Assembly: GCF_027531705.1 (NCBI RefSeq)
Contig: NZ_JAPZSP010000009.1
Location: 1-64,000 of the forward strand
DNA length: 64,000 bases
DNA from: Flavobacterium sp.
Lineage (GTDB): Bacteria > Bacteroidota > Bacteroidia > Flavobacteriales > Flavobacteriaceae
Reading direction: 5' to 3'
Part shown: one piece after another, positions 44,002 through 52,813 of the stretch
How positions within the stretch are numbered: position 1 is the stretch's first letter
Layout of the letters: the number at the start of each line of letters is the position of its first letter
Notes under the pieces: generated by a model
What the model saw: the letters and a program-made list of their open reading frames with translations, nothing else
Databases searched by the model: none
What the model was told of the DNA's origin: nothing
Position numbers and translations under genes: made by a program

Positions 44002-44868
44002 TTACTCTTTAATCAATTTGTAATTAGTTTTTTGTCCATTTTCAAATTCAAGATTTAAGAAATAAACTCCTGAATTCAATTGAGATGAAAAGTTGTCAAT
44101 TTCATTTTTTGAAAAAGAATCAATTAGTTTTTTTCCTGAAAGATCAAATAATGAATAATTTGTAATTGTTTTTTCAGTTTGAACAGTGAAATTATTTTGA
44201 AATGGATTTGGATAAATTTGAATAGTTGATTTATTGAATGATTCGTTTGATAATAACATTGGAACTCCGATTAATTCTGAAAATTCGATAACTGAATCTA
44301 AATTGTCTAATGCATTTTTTAATTCTGCAATATCACCATCAAAATAAATTGAATATACTTCCAAACAACAAACACTAGTTGGGTATTCCTGAACCATTTG
44401 TTTTACATTATACGTTTCAAAAATTTGATTTAATTGTTCGTTATTGGTTAATACATTCCCATTAGAATTTATTCCTACAGGATTTCCATTTGTAAGACTA
44501 GCTAAATTAATTATTAGAATATCGGCATAAGTTGGAAAATAATATTCAGGGGATTCATAACAAAGTCCAACTTTAAAAACATTTTCATTATTGTTCAAAT
44601 CTGCAACAAAAGCGGATATGTTTGTCCCTAAATAATTAAAAAATATTATCATTTTGTCATTCATTTCACCTTGAATACAATTATATACTTCATGGGAAAT
44701 TAATATCGAATTGATTGAAGAATCAGAAGTTTAATAACCTTCACTTGGAGAAAGTGGAACAATATTTTCAATTTGAATATAAAAACCCTCATTGAAAGTT
44801 ACTTGAACATATCTTGCATTTGCAACAAATCCTACTAGTAAAAAAGTAAAAAGTAATAGTTTTTTCAT
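44002..44868 (-). pseudogene. T9SS-sorted secreted protein broken by a stop codon
   Basis: A frame of 289 codons is open except for one TAA at codon 46 (44731-44733). Upstream of it is a normal signal peptide (MKKLLLFTFLLVGFVANA) and a mature N-terminus; downstream runs an intact domain and a type A T9SS sorting domain (IQIYPNPFQNNFTVQ ... GVYFLNLEF). The reading frame is kept across the stop, so this is one nonsense change (or a sequencing error) rather than two genes. The only ATG after the stop gives a protein without a signal peptide, which could not be secreted. Confidence 0.8.
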
Positions 44869-44921
44869 AACAAATTGGTTTTTAGTAGTGTAAAGATAAG
44901 CGTTTTTTCTTAAATATTAAA

Positions 44922-44950
44922 TTGTATAAATAATTATTTTCATACCTTTG
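44922..44950 (+). promoter_or_regulatory. Promoter of the cobalamin riboswitch transcript
   Basis: TTG (44922-44924) and TACCTTTG (44943-44950) with an 18-bp spacer match the Bacteroidota consensus. The riboswitch begins right after it. Confidence 0.55.
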
Positions 44951-44958
44951 CCTTCGAA

Positions 44959-45122
44959 TTAAGGTTGTGGTTCACACGAATCGCATTAAAAGGGAATTAG
45001 GTTAAAAACCTAAGCTGTTCCCGCAACTGTAAGCTAATAAGCTTGTTGATGCTACAAAGTCATTGTCACGCATTGCGTGATGAGAAGACAATCAATAAGA
45101 CGCAAGCCAGGAGACCTGCCTT
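44959..45122 (+). promoter_or_regulatory. Cobalamin riboswitch
   Basis: The sequence has the B12 element order: an early ggttgtggttcacac block, aaaagggaatt, the strongly conserved gctgttcccgcaactgtaa (45014-45032), and the 3' B12 box gccaggagacctgcc (45106-45120). It lies in the leader of a TonB receptor gene. Adenosyl- or other cobalamins would bind and repress expression of the receptor and the downstream lipoprotein gene. Reading frames that start inside it are not genes. Confidence 0.95.
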
Positions 45123-45139
45123 TTTTCTTAACAAATATC

Positions 45140-45161
45140 GAATCTTCGGGAAAAAAGATTC
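45140..45161 (+). promoter_or_regulatory. Hairpin just before the receptor start codon
   Basis: gaatctt (45140-45146) pairs with aagattc (45155-45161), ending 7 nt before the ATG. It could be the expression platform that hides the ribosome-binding region when the riboswitch is bound. Confidence 0.4.
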
Positions 45162-45168
45162 TGAAATT

Positions 45169-46992
45169 ATGACTTTAAGAAAACAGTTTTTTTTCGTGCT
45201 TGTGTTGGTGTGTCAATTAGTTTTGTCGCAAAATGATACTATTTTCTTAAAAGATGTTCAAGTTTCTGATTTAAATTTAACTACTTTTTCGGGTTCGTTA
45301 TCGGTTCAAAAACTGAATGATTCTATTATTGCTAAAAATCAATCTTCATTGACTTCGTTACTCAATTATAATTCGGTAGTTTATTTCAAAGAAAACGGAT
45401 TAGGAATGGTTTCGTCTCCATCTTTTAGAGGAACAACAGCGCAACAAACAGCCGTTATTTGGAACGGAATAAACATAAATTCACAATTTAACGGGCAAAC
45501 TGATTTTAATACAATAACCACTCGAAATTATAATTCTGTTACTGTTAGAGCTGGCGGCGGAAGCGCTATTTACGGCAGTAGCGCCATTGGCGGAAGTATT
45601 CATTTGAATAACGAAATGGTTTTCAAAAACAAATTTGAAAACGATTTGTTTCTTTGTTATGGAAGTTTCAATACTTTCGATTCAAGTTTTAGAAGCACAT
45701 TTTCTAACAATAAAGTTAGCGTCAATTTCAATTTTTCTCAAAATAGTTCTGATAATGATTATCCTTTTTTGAATTCTAATTTGAAAAACACCAATGGGCA
45801 ATTTTACAATAATAGCTATAATTTTAGCTTTGGTTACAAATTAAATAAATCGAATATTTTCAGGATTTATAGTCAATTTTATGATAGTGAAAGACATTTT
45901 TCTGCCGCTATTGAATCAAAATCTGAAAGTAAATACCAAGATGTAAATAGCAGAAATTTAGTAGAATGGTTTTATTCAACTTCCAAAATAGTTTCAAATT
46001 TCAAGCTGGCTTTTTTAACTGAAAAGTATCGATATTTCAACAATTACAATTTTGAAAATTTTGAGACATCAAATGCTGAAACATTTATTATCAAATATGG
46101 TTTGGAATATAAATTTTCTCCCAAAATTAAATTGAATGGAATTATTGACTATTCCGGTACAAAAGGAATTGGTAAAAACATTGGCGAAAATAAACGAGAT
46201 ATTGGTGCTTTTTCATTGTTGTTAAATCATAAAATTTCTACTTATTTTCAATATGATTTAAGTATTAGAAAAGAAGTTACAGATGCTTATGAAAGTCCAA
46301 TTTTGATGGCTTTTGGTTCAAATTTCAATGTGAATTCTAACTATAAAATTAAATTAAATATTTCCAAAAATTTCAGAATACCAACTTTTAATGATTTGTA
46401 TTGGGTTGGATCTGGAAATCCTAATTTGAAACCGGAAAGTGCTATTCAGAGTGAAATAGGGCATGAGCTCGCTTTTAAAAACATTGATATTAAAGTTACA
46501 TCTTATTATAATTCAATTTCAAATTTAATTAGATGGATTCCTCAAAATTCTGTTTGGAAACCTGAAAATATTGATAATGTAACGAGTTATGGAAATGAAG
46601 TTTTGGTTAACTATAAAAAGCAAATTGCAAAACATTTTTTTCAAGTAAATTCGAGTTATGCCTACACCATTTCCGAAAATGAAAAGACTAGTAAACAATT
46701 AACCTATGTGCCGTTTCATAAATTTACAGCTGGTTTTGCTTATAATTTTAAGAAGCTAAACGTCAATTATCAATATCTTTTCAACGGATTTGTTTACACA
46801 CAAAGCGACCACGAAGCTTTTATAAAATCATATAATGTTTCAAATCTTGCATTAGCATACGATTTTGGAAAAGAAAATAAATACAAACTAGGTTTTCAAA
46901 CCCAAAACCTGTTCAACGAAAACTATCAGAGTGTAGCTTACAGACCTTTGCCTGGTAGAAATTATTTAATAAATTTAACTCTAAAATTATAA
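45169..46992 (+). CDS. BtuB-like TonB-dependent receptor
   Basis: A 607-aa outer-membrane receptor expected to import cobalamin. The signal peptide ends LVLSQ. The plug domain carries LNYNSVVYFKENGLGMVSSPSFRGTTAQQTAVIWNGI and VRAGGGSAIYGSSAIGGSIHL, and the barrel ends NYLINLTLKL. There is no N-terminal CarboxypepD_reg domain, unlike SusC-type receptors. The start at 45169 was chosen because upstream in-frame sequence lies inside the riboswitch. A beta-propeller lipoprotein gene starts 3 nt after it. Confidence 0.9.
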   Translation: MTLRKQFFFVLVLVCQLVLSQNDTIFLKDVQVSDLNLTTFSGSLSVQKLNDSIIAKNQSSLTSLLNYNSVVYFKENGLGMVSSPSFRGTTAQQTAVIWNGININSQFNGQTDFNTITTRNYNSVTVRAGGGSAIYGSSAIGGSIHLNNEMVFKNKFENDLFLCYGSFNTFDSSFRSTFSNNKVSVNFNFSQNSSDNDYPFLNSNLKNTNGQFYNNSYNFSFGYKLNKSNIFRIYSQFYDSERHFSAAIESKSESKYQDVNSRNLVEWFYSTSKIVSNFKLAFLTEKYRYFNNYNFENFETSNAETFIIKYGLEYKFSPKIKLNGIIDYSGTKGIGKNIGENKRDIGAFSLLLNHKISTYFQYDLSIRKEVTDAYESPILMAFGSNFNVNSNYKIKLNISKNFRIPTFNDLYWVGSGNPNLKPESAIQSEIGHELAFKNIDIKVTSYYNSISNLIRWIPQNSVWKPENIDNVTSYGNEVLVNYKKQIAKHFFQVNSSYAYTISENEKTSKQLTYVPFHKFTAGFAYNFKKLNVNYQYLFNGFVYTQSDHEAFIKSYNVSNLALAYDFGKENKYKLGFQTQNLFNENYQSVAYRPLPGRNYLINLTLKL

Positions 46993-46995
46993 AAA

Positions 46996-48117
46996 ATGAA
47001 ATGTAACAAACTGTTTTTATTAGTATTATTTAGCTCGCTATTCTTTGTTTCTTGCGATCCAGAAGAAGATACTCCACCATTGTATACATCAAAAGGCACT
47101 TACGACAGTGGTGTTCTGGTTTTGAATGAAGGTCAATATGGACAAACTAACGCATCTATTTCGTATATATCTTTTGATTTGAATACAACTAAAAACAACA
47201 TTTTTGGTTTAGAAAATAATATTAGTTTAGGCGAAACAGGTCAAACCATTGGTTTTTATAACGATTTGGCATACATAATTGTAAATGGTGGAGATAAAAT
47301 TGAAATAGTTAATAGATATTCGATGAAAAAAACAGGAACAATTTCATCAGGATTAAGTAGCCCTCGTTATATAACTTTTATAAATGGCAAAGGTTATGTG
47401 ACATGTTGGGGAGAAGAATCAATAACGAGTGATGATTATGTGGCGGTGGTTAATCTATCTAGTAATCAGGTTGTTAAAAGTATTCCTGTTGTTGAAGGTC
47501 CAGAGTTTATCACAGATTATAATAATAAGTTGTATATTTCACATGCAGGCGGTTGGAATCAAAACAATAAAGTAACTATTATTAACGGTGCAACTGATGT
47601 TATCGATGGAATGCCAATTGTTGTGGGTGATGTGCCTAATGAACTTATTGTGCATGATGGATACTTATGGATATTTTGCGCTGGAAATCCAAGTTATGCT
47701 GCTGGAGGTGAAACACCAGCCAAAATTGTAAAGATGAATCTATCGACAAATACTATTACCACTTTCAAAACATTTGCTAGTTCAACTTATTCTACAAACA
47801 TGTCAATTTTTGGTTCATTTGTTTATTATTCTTTTGGAAATACTGTTTACAAGGAAATAATAGAACAAACCAATCCTGCCACACCATTAAAAAATTTTAA
47901 TACCAATTCAGTAAATGTTTACTCAATGGCAGTTAAAAACAACCTTATTTATGTTGGAGATGCACCTACTTTTGATGGTAATGGAAATGTGAAAATTTTT
48001 GCTAATGGTGATAGAATTGAAACTGATGGTTCAGGTACACAAGTATATCCTTTTGGAAAGTTGATGAAAACTGTAAATGTAGGAGTTTCTCCAAACGGTT
48101 TCTACTTCAACCAATAA
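46996..48117 (+). CDS. YncE/DUF5074-like beta-propeller lipoprotein (BtuG-like)
   Basis: A 373-aa lipoprotein (lipobox FVSC near residue 20) with repeated propeller blades such as YDSGVLVLNEGQYGQTNASIS, ETGQTIGFYNDLAYIIVNG, SSGLSSPRYITFINGKGYV and GPEFITDYNNKLYISHAGG. It directly follows the B12-controlled receptor. In gut Bacteroides, a surface beta-propeller lipoprotein (BtuG) captures B12 with very high affinity beside BtuB. The same role here is inference from position and fold. The gene ends at a bidirectional terminator. Confidence 0.8.
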   Translation: MKCNKLFLLVLFSSLFFVSCDPEEDTPPLYTSKGTYDSGVLVLNEGQYGQTNASISYISFDLNTTKNNIFGLENNISLGETGQTIGFYNDLAYIIVNGGDKIEIVNRYSMKKTGTISSGLSSPRYITFINGKGYVTCWGEESITSDDYVAVVNLSSNQVVKSIPVVEGPEFITDYNNKLYISHAGGWNQNNKVTIINGATDVIDGMPIVVGDVPNELIVHDGYLWIFCAGNPSYAAGGETPAKIVKMNLSTNTITTFKTFASSTYSTNMSIFGSFVYYSFGNTVYKEIIEQTNPATPLKNFNTNSVNVYSMAVKNNLIYVGDAPTFDGNGNVKIFANGDRIETDGSGTQVYPFGKLMKTVNVGVSPNGFYFNQ

Positions 48118-48136
48118 TTTTATAATTACAATTTAC

Positions 48137-48170
48137 AAAAATGGCTACCAATTAAAGTAGCCATTTTTTT
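48137..48170. terminator. Bidirectional terminator
   Basis: Stem aaaaatggctac / gtagccattttt between the convergent B12 lipoprotein and S41 peptidase genes. Confidence 0.85.
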
Positions 48171-49645
48171 TATTTTATAAGAGGAACTTTCTCCAAATAC
48201 ATATCAGTCCCAATTTCATTAAGTGATTTAGAATCTTTGAAATCTTTAAATTCTTTATGTTGAGGTTGGTTACTTCTTCCGCCGGTAGTGATTTTGATAA
48301 TTGCAGCATTTAATAATGGTTCTGTACTTTCACCAAGAACACCAAGATTTCCATAATTTTCTTTGATTAATTCGTCTGGTTGCAAACCGTTTATATAATC
48401 TCCAAAGTTGTTTTTATTGGTAATTTTTAGCACCAAAGGTTGCATTGCATGTTTATGTTTGGTATTGATGTCGCTTTTGGTAAAAGTTGGCGAATCGTAT
48501 AAGGTTATTGAACCAACATTTTTTCCAACTGTAATATCACCAATTTGAACAACATTTATATAAGGTTCCAATCCGTTAATGACTAATTCACTTGCAGAAG
48601 CTGTACTTTTGGAAGTTAAAACATGCACTTTATTCAAATTCAAGCTGTTTATAGCTTGACCGTTTCCTATTGTGCTAGGAAATAAATCTATCAATTCGGA
48701 TGGATTATTTTGATTGAAATAAGCTTGGGCTTTTGCATTCCATTGTTGTTTGCCGAAAATTTGTCCATTAAACTGCCCTGTAATCATACTTGCTAATCTT
48801 CCAGCAGTTGCAATTGAGCCACCAGAATTGTAACGTAAATCCAAAACTAAATCTGTTACGCCTTGCGATTTTAACTGTCCAAATGCTGCATTCAACTGCG
48901 ATTCATACTGAGAAAAAAAACCGTTATACATCAAATAACCTATTTTTTTATTTCCAGATTCAATAACCTTAGTTAAATAAACAGGGTTTTCAGAAAGAAC
49001 CGATTTTGTCAAGATTATCGATTGTCCATTTGGCGTAATGTTTCCATTGTCATAGTTTGCTAGATTGATGGTGTAAGTAGTATTTTTACCAAGCAGTTCA
49101 TCAATATTATTCAAAGGGTTTTCAGCATTATGTTTGTCATTATATAATTCTACACCGTTTACAGCATAAAATAACATTCCACGGGTCACATTTTTAGCAA
49201 CAGCATCAGAATTCGGTAAAACATATCTAACCCAACCAAAAACAACACCGTTATCTCCGTTTTTATATTTCAAACCATAATCCATTCCGTTATTTAAAGT
49301 TGTGCCTGACAGAATTCCTTCTAATTGTGAATAATCAGAAAAAAGTACGCTAAATCTATCAATTGCTTCTCCTTCTGGAAATTGACTGATGGGTTTGTTC
49401 AATAAATGTTGAAATAAATCATTTGGATTTGAATAGCCATTTAGAAAATTATTCAATTCGGTTTGATTTCCAAAACGATTATCAGCTAAGTCTGGTTCGT
49501 CAGCTTGCCATAAATAATACAAATTCAAGCCTTTCCATATAAAATTGTTGACCTGTAAGTTTTCAGGAACATAATTATCTTCTTGTTTTTCGCAGCTAGC
49601 GAATACTAAGAAAAGTAGCAGTATTATTTTAAATTTATTTGCCAT
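48170..49645 (-). CDS. S41-family C-terminal processing peptidase (lipoprotein)
   Basis: A 491-aa lipoprotein (lipobox FASC, Cys18) of the S41/CtpA-like family. A PDZ-like region (about 95-220) precedes the protease core with LVLDLRYNSGGS and the Ser nucleophile in SKSTASASELVINGL. A Lys follows in TVGKNVGSI, completing the Ser-Lys dyad. It likely sits on the outer membrane or faces the periplasm. It is the only gene on its strand here, divergent from the ECF sigma gene. Confidence 0.9.
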   Translation of the reverse strand: MANKFKIILLLFLVFASCEKQEDNYVPENLQVNNFIWKGLNLYYLWQADEPDLADNRFGNQTELNNFLNGYSNPNDLFQHLLNKPISQFPEGEAIDRFSVLFSDYSQLEGILSGTTLNNGMDYGLKYKNGDNGVVFGWVRYVLPNSDAVAKNVTRGMLFYAVNGVELYNDKHNAENPLNNIDELLGKNTTYTINLANYDNGNITPNGQSIILTKSVLSENPVYLTKVIESGNKKIGYLMYNGFFSQYESQLNAAFGQLKSQGVTDLVLDLRYNSGGSIATAGRLASMITGQFNGQIFGKQQWNAKAQAYFNQNNPSELIDLFPSTIGNGQAINSLNLNKVHVLTSKSTASASELVINGLEPYINVVQIGDITVGKNVGSITLYDSPTFTKSDINTKHKHAMQPLVLKITNKNNFGDYINGLQPDELIKENYGNLGVLGESTEPLLNAAIIKITTGGRSNQPQHKEFKDFKDSKSLNEIGTDMYLEKVPLIK

Positions 49646-49688
49646 ACTATTTTAATTTTATCAAAAGTAAGAAAAAAATAATTTTATT

Positions 49689-49714
49689 TGTAACAAAATA
49701 TATCCTCATTCGTC
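49689..49714 (+). promoter_or_regulatory. ECF-sigma-type promoter, probable autoregulation
   Basis: TGTAAC (49689-49694), a 16-bp spacer and CGTC (49711-49714) match the GTAAC ... CGTC form recognised by ECF sigma factors. It stands 33 nt before the sigma gene itself, so the factor probably drives its own operon. Confidence 0.6.
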
Positions 49715-49747
49715 TTGACTATATAAGCGCAAACCAAACCAACCAAA

Positions 49748-50257
49748 ATGCACCAAAAAGAGTTTATACAATTAGTTACACCTTTCAAAGATAAAGTCTT
49801 TCGATTGGCTAAGCGATTGCTAATAAGCACTGAAGAAGCCGAAGATGCGACACAAGAAGTAATGGTGAAATTATGGAACAAAAACGATAATTTAGACGCT
49901 TACACAAGTTTGGAGGCTTTTGCCATGACAACGACCAAAAATTATTGTTTGGATCAATTAAAATCGAAAAGAGCAAGTAATTTGCAATTAGTTCATTCTA
50001 ATTATGAAGACAAACAAGTTGGATTGTTGCAAAAGATAGAAGATACAGACAGTTTGAGTTGGGTAGAAAAAATAATAAACGAATTACCCGAACAACAAAA
50101 ACTAATTGTTCAAATGCGAGATGTTGAACAATATGAATTTGAAGAAATAGCCAAAATGCTAAACATGAATGAAACGGCTATTCGAGTAGCGCTTTCGAGA
50201 GCAAGAAAAACGATACGCGAAACAATGCAAAAAACACATAGTTATGGAATTGAATAG
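49748..50257 (+). CDS. ECF RNA polymerase sigma factor
   Basis: A 169-aa extracytoplasmic-function sigma factor. Region 2 is LVTPFKDKVFRLAKRLLISTEEAEDATQEVMVKLWN, and region 4 is NELPEQQKLIVQMRDVEQYEFEEIAKMLNMNETAIRVALSRARKTIRE. There is no C-terminal extension. An overlapping gene for a single-pass membrane protein follows (14-nt overlap), the usual place for its anti-sigma factor, and two DUF4252 genes come after it. The stress that activates it is unknown. Confidence 0.95.
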   Translation: MHQKEFIQLVTPFKDKVFRLAKRLLISTEEAEDATQEVMVKLWNKNDNLDAYTSLEAFAMTTTKNYCLDQLKSKRASNLQLVHSNYEDKQVGLLQKIEDTDSLSWVEKIINELPEQQKLIVQMRDVEQYEFEEIAKMLNMNETAIRVALSRARKTIRETMQKTHSYGIE

Positions 50258-50693
50258 AATAGAAAAATTACTAGAAAACTACTTTCAAGGAGAAACCAAT
50301 CTTGCCGATGAACAAGAATTGAAAAACTACTTTGCAAGCGGAAATGTTGCTCCTAACTTGAAGCAATATCAATCGGTGTTTGGTTATTTTTCTGAAGCTA
50401 AAAATGAAAAATTTACCAAAGAAATTGTGATTCAAAACAAAAAGAAAAACACTGTTTGGTTGTCAATTGCGGCTTCTGTTACAATCTTGTTAGGTGTTGG
50501 AGTTTTTAGTTATCTAAACATGGAAACCAAAAACAAAACAACTGGCGAACTTGGAACCTATGATGATCCAGAAGTTGCTTTTAGAGAAACCCAAAAAGCT
50601 TTAAATATGGTTTCTGAAAATGTAAATGTTGGCATAAAAAGTGTAGAGTATGTTAATGAATATCAAGAATCAAAAAATTTAATATTTAAATAG
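50244..50693 (+). CDS. Putative anti-sigma factor, single-pass membrane protein
   Basis: A 149-aa protein with a cytosolic helical N-terminus (LNRIEKLLENYFQGETNLADEQELKNYF, about 1-60), one transmembrane helix (about 71-92) and a periplasmic tail. It lacks the HxxxCxxC zinc motif of classical anti-sigma domains, a variant typical of Bacteroidota. The overlap with the sigma gene supports translational coupling. The role is inferred from position and layout. Confidence 0.72.
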   Translation: MELNRIEKLLENYFQGETNLADEQELKNYFASGNVAPNLKQYQSVFGYFSEAKNEKFTKEIVIQNKKKNTVWLSIAASVTILLGVGVFSYLNMETKNKTTGELGTYDDPEVAFRETQKALNMVSENVNVGIKSVEYVNEYQESKNLIFK

Positions 50694-50696
50694 AAT

Positions 50697-50733
50697 CAAT
50701 GGCAATTTCAATGTCAAAAATCAATTTCAATAA
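50697..50733. repeat. 6-nt periodic repeat (caattt-type words)
   Basis: Units caatgg, caattt, caatgt, caaaaat, caattt and caataa follow each other, with one 7-nt step. They lie in the 150-nt gap before the first DUF4252 gene. In the rest of this gap I see only A/T-rich sequence. Confidence 0.5.
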
Positions 50734-50843
50734 AAAAGAAGATTTTATTAATTTTTCAAATTTCTTAAATCGGTGTTCCTATTAAATAAATCAAATTTAA
50801 TTATCAATCAATAAAGTAAAAATCAATTTAAAAATCAAGAATC

Positions 50844-51371
50844 ATGAAGAAAGTAATTTTAATTATCGCATTTGTATTTGTTTCAAATACCTTTTTTGGT
50901 CAAGCTGCCTTCGATAAATTTGACGGCCAAGACGATGTAACTTCTATTATTGTCAACAAAAAAATGTTTGAGTTGATGAGCAAAGTCAAAATGGAAGCAT
51001 CAGATAAGCAAGCGCAACAATATCTAAGTTTAATAAAAAAATTAGACAACCTAAAAGTATTTACAACTTCAAGTACAAGAGCTACTGCCGAAATGAAAGC
51101 TGCTGCCGAAAAATATACCAAAACGGGTGGTTTGGAAGAATTAATGCGTGTGAATGATGGTGGAAAAAACATCAAAATAATGGTAAAATCAGGTGCTTCT
51201 GATAGTCAAATTAAAGAATTATTAATGTTTATTGATGGTTCAAAAGCAAACGAAACCGTTTTGATGTCATTAACAGGAAACTTCGATTTAGACGAATTAT
51301 CAGTTCTAACAGATAAAATGAAAATTCCTGGTGGCGAAGATTTGAAAAAAGCTACTAAAGGCAAAAAATAA
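50844..51371 (+). CDS. DUF4252 protein (first copy)
   Basis: A 175-aa secreted protein with a signal peptide ending FFGQ and the DUF4252 pattern: FDKFDGQDDVTSIIVNKKMFELM, then NLKVFTTSSTRATAEMKAAAEKY and LMRVNDGGKNIKIMVKSG. DUF4252 proteins are a flavobacterial family of unknown role that often sits beside an ECF sigma factor. A second copy follows after 4 nt, and both are likely targets of the sigma factor upstream. Confidence 0.85.
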   Translation: MKKVILIIAFVFVSNTFFGQAAFDKFDGQDDVTSIIVNKKMFELMSKVKMEASDKQAQQYLSLIKKLDNLKVFTTSSTRATAEMKAAAEKYTKTGGLEELMRVNDGGKNIKIMVKSGASDSQIKELLMFIDGSKANETVLMSLTGNFDLDELSVLTDKMKIPGGEDLKKATKGKK

Positions 51372-51375
51372 TAAC

Positions 51376-51927
51376 ATGAAATCAATCATCAATCAATTAA
51401 CGATCATTGCTTTGTTTTTGCTTGTAAGCTGTGATTCAAAGCCATCTTTACAAAAATATTTTGTAGAAAATTCAGAAAACAAAGATTTTGTTATGCTTGA
51501 TATTTCGCCAAGTATTTTGAAAATAGATGAGAAAAAAATGTCGATAGCTCAAAAAGAAGCATTCCAATCTTTTGAAAAAATGAATGTGCTGGCTTTTAAA
51601 ATAAATGATAAAAACAAAGCTCAATTTGAAACCGAAAGAGCCAAAGTCAATTCAATTTTAAAAGACGAAAAGTACCAACAATTAATGAAATTTGGTTCAG
51701 GAAAAGAAGGCGCATCGGTTAGTTTTGTTGGAACAGACGACAATATTGAAGAATTCGTTTTATACGGAAATCAAAAAGACAAAGGATTTGCAGTCGTGAG
51801 AGTTTTAGGAAATAAAATGAATCCAACAAGCATCATGGAAATGATTTCAATTTTGAAAGATTCCAATTTTGATATGGAACAACTCAAACCATTGCAACAA
51901 CTTTGGGAAAAAGACACAATTAAATAA
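51376..51927 (+). CDS. DUF4252 lipoprotein (second copy)
   Basis: A 183-aa lipoprotein (lipobox LLVSC) of the DUF4252 family, more divergent than its neighbour: FVMLDISPSILKIDEKKMS, then MNVLAFKINDKNKAQFETERAKVNSIL and GNKMNPTSIMEMISIL. It starts 4 nt after the first copy, and the two probably arose by duplication. It ends before a terminator shared with yajC on the other strand. Confidence 0.82.
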   Translation: MKSIINQLTIIALFLLVSCDSKPSLQKYFVENSENKDFVMLDISPSILKIDEKKMSIAQKEAFQSFEKMNVLAFKINDKNKAQFETERAKVNSILKDEKYQQLMKFGSGKEGASVSFVGTDDNIEEFVLYGNQKDKGFAVVRVLGNKMNPTSIMEMISILKDSNFDMEQLKPLQQLWEKDTIK

Positions 51928-51950
51928 AAGGTTGAGGTTAGTTAATTGCA

Positions 51951-51989
51951 AAAAAGCGTCAAGAAAGAAATTTCAAGACGCTTTTTTTA
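51951..51989. terminator. Terminator after the DUF4252 operon
   Basis: Stem aaaagcgtc / gacgctttt with flanking A- and T-runs, between convergent genes. Confidence 0.8.
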
Positions 51990-52008
51990 TGTGTTAAAAT
52001 TGATTGAA

Positions 52009-52281
52009 CTATTTTTTGTTCAAGGCAGCACTCATTTCCATAGAAATTGCTGAACGCTCCATTTTTAATTTTCCTGACATTGTTTCAATAACAATTGTTG
52101 TATCGCCCAATTCAGCAATTTTTCCGTGCAAACCACTTTTGGTTACAATTTTGTCGCCGACTTTTAGTGTGCTTTCAAATTCTTTTTCTTTTTTAGCTCT
52201 TTTTTGTTGTGGTAATATCATAAAAAAGTAGATAACCACGAACATTAATATAAAAGGTAAAAACGTTTGTATTTGTTCCAT
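52009..52281 (-). CDS. yajC: Preprotein translocase subunit YajC
   Basis: A 90-aa single-pass membrane protein, accessory to SecDF in protein export. The N-terminal helix (FLPFILMFVVIYFFMILPQQKRAKKEKEF) and the domain KVGDKIVTKSGLHGKIAELGDTTIVIET are diagnostic. It is the last gene of a minus-strand operon with a DUF1573 gene and nusB. Confidence 0.95.
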   Translation of the reverse strand: MEQIQTFLPFILMFVVIYFFMILPQQKRAKKEKEFESTLKVGDKIVTKSGLHGKIAELGDTTIVIETMSGKLKMERSAISMEMSAALNKK

Positions 52282-52296
52282 AATAATTTTTTTAGT

Positions 52297-52797
52297 TTAT
52301 TTTATTTGAGCTTTTATTGTTAATAATTCTTTTCCAACTTCAGTGTTTGCTGTAATTGTAACCGATTTTTGCTGATTACCCGATTTTCCAGCTGAGTTGA
52401 AAGAAACTTTAATTTTTCCACTTTCACCAGGTTTGATAGCTTCTTTTGGGTATTCAGGAATTGTACAACCACATGAACCTTGAGCGTTTGAAATTACCAA
52501 ATCCTCTTTTCCAGTATTTTTAAATTTGAATGTATAATCAACTTTACTTTCAGGTTTTATAACACCAAAATCATGTTCATTTTTTTCAAATGACATTACA
52601 GCCGTTCCTGTTGCAGGAGCATTTGTTTTTGATTCAGTTGTTGGATTCGTTGGAATTGTTTGTTGTTGTTCTGTAACTTTATTTTCTGGATTCATTGTGG
52701 CAATTCCAGTACTTGGATCAGTTGTAGCTTCTTTTTTGCAAGATGAAAAAAGTAATCCGAGTGTTAGTGTGGCAATAAAAATTGTTTTCTTATTCAT
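52297..52797 (-). CDS. DUF1573 lipoprotein
   Basis: A 166-aa lipoprotein (lipobox FSSC, Cys20) with a proline/threonine-rich linker and a DUF1573 immunoglobulin-like domain: FEKNEHDFGVIKPESKVDYTFKFKNTGKEDLVI, then the conserved SCGCTIPEYP and PGESGKIKVSF. The function is unknown. It lies between nusB and yajC with gaps of about 16 nt, an order common in Flavobacteria. Confidence 0.9.
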   Translation of the reverse strand: MNKKTIFIATLTLGLLFSSCKKEATTDPSTGIATMNPENKVTEQQQTIPTNPTTESKTNAPATGTAVMSFEKNEHDFGVIKPESKVDYTFKFKNTGKEDLVISNAQGSCGCTIPEYPKEAIKPGESGKIKVSFNSAGKSGNQQKSVTITANTEVGKELLTIKAQIK

Positions 52798-52813
52798 AAT
52801 TAATTGATTTTAA

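Noticed and set aside
45043-45168. N-terminal extension of the TonB receptor reading frame
   Set aside because: It runs through the conserved riboswitch core. A signal peptide starts only at 45169, so the upstream frame is chance.
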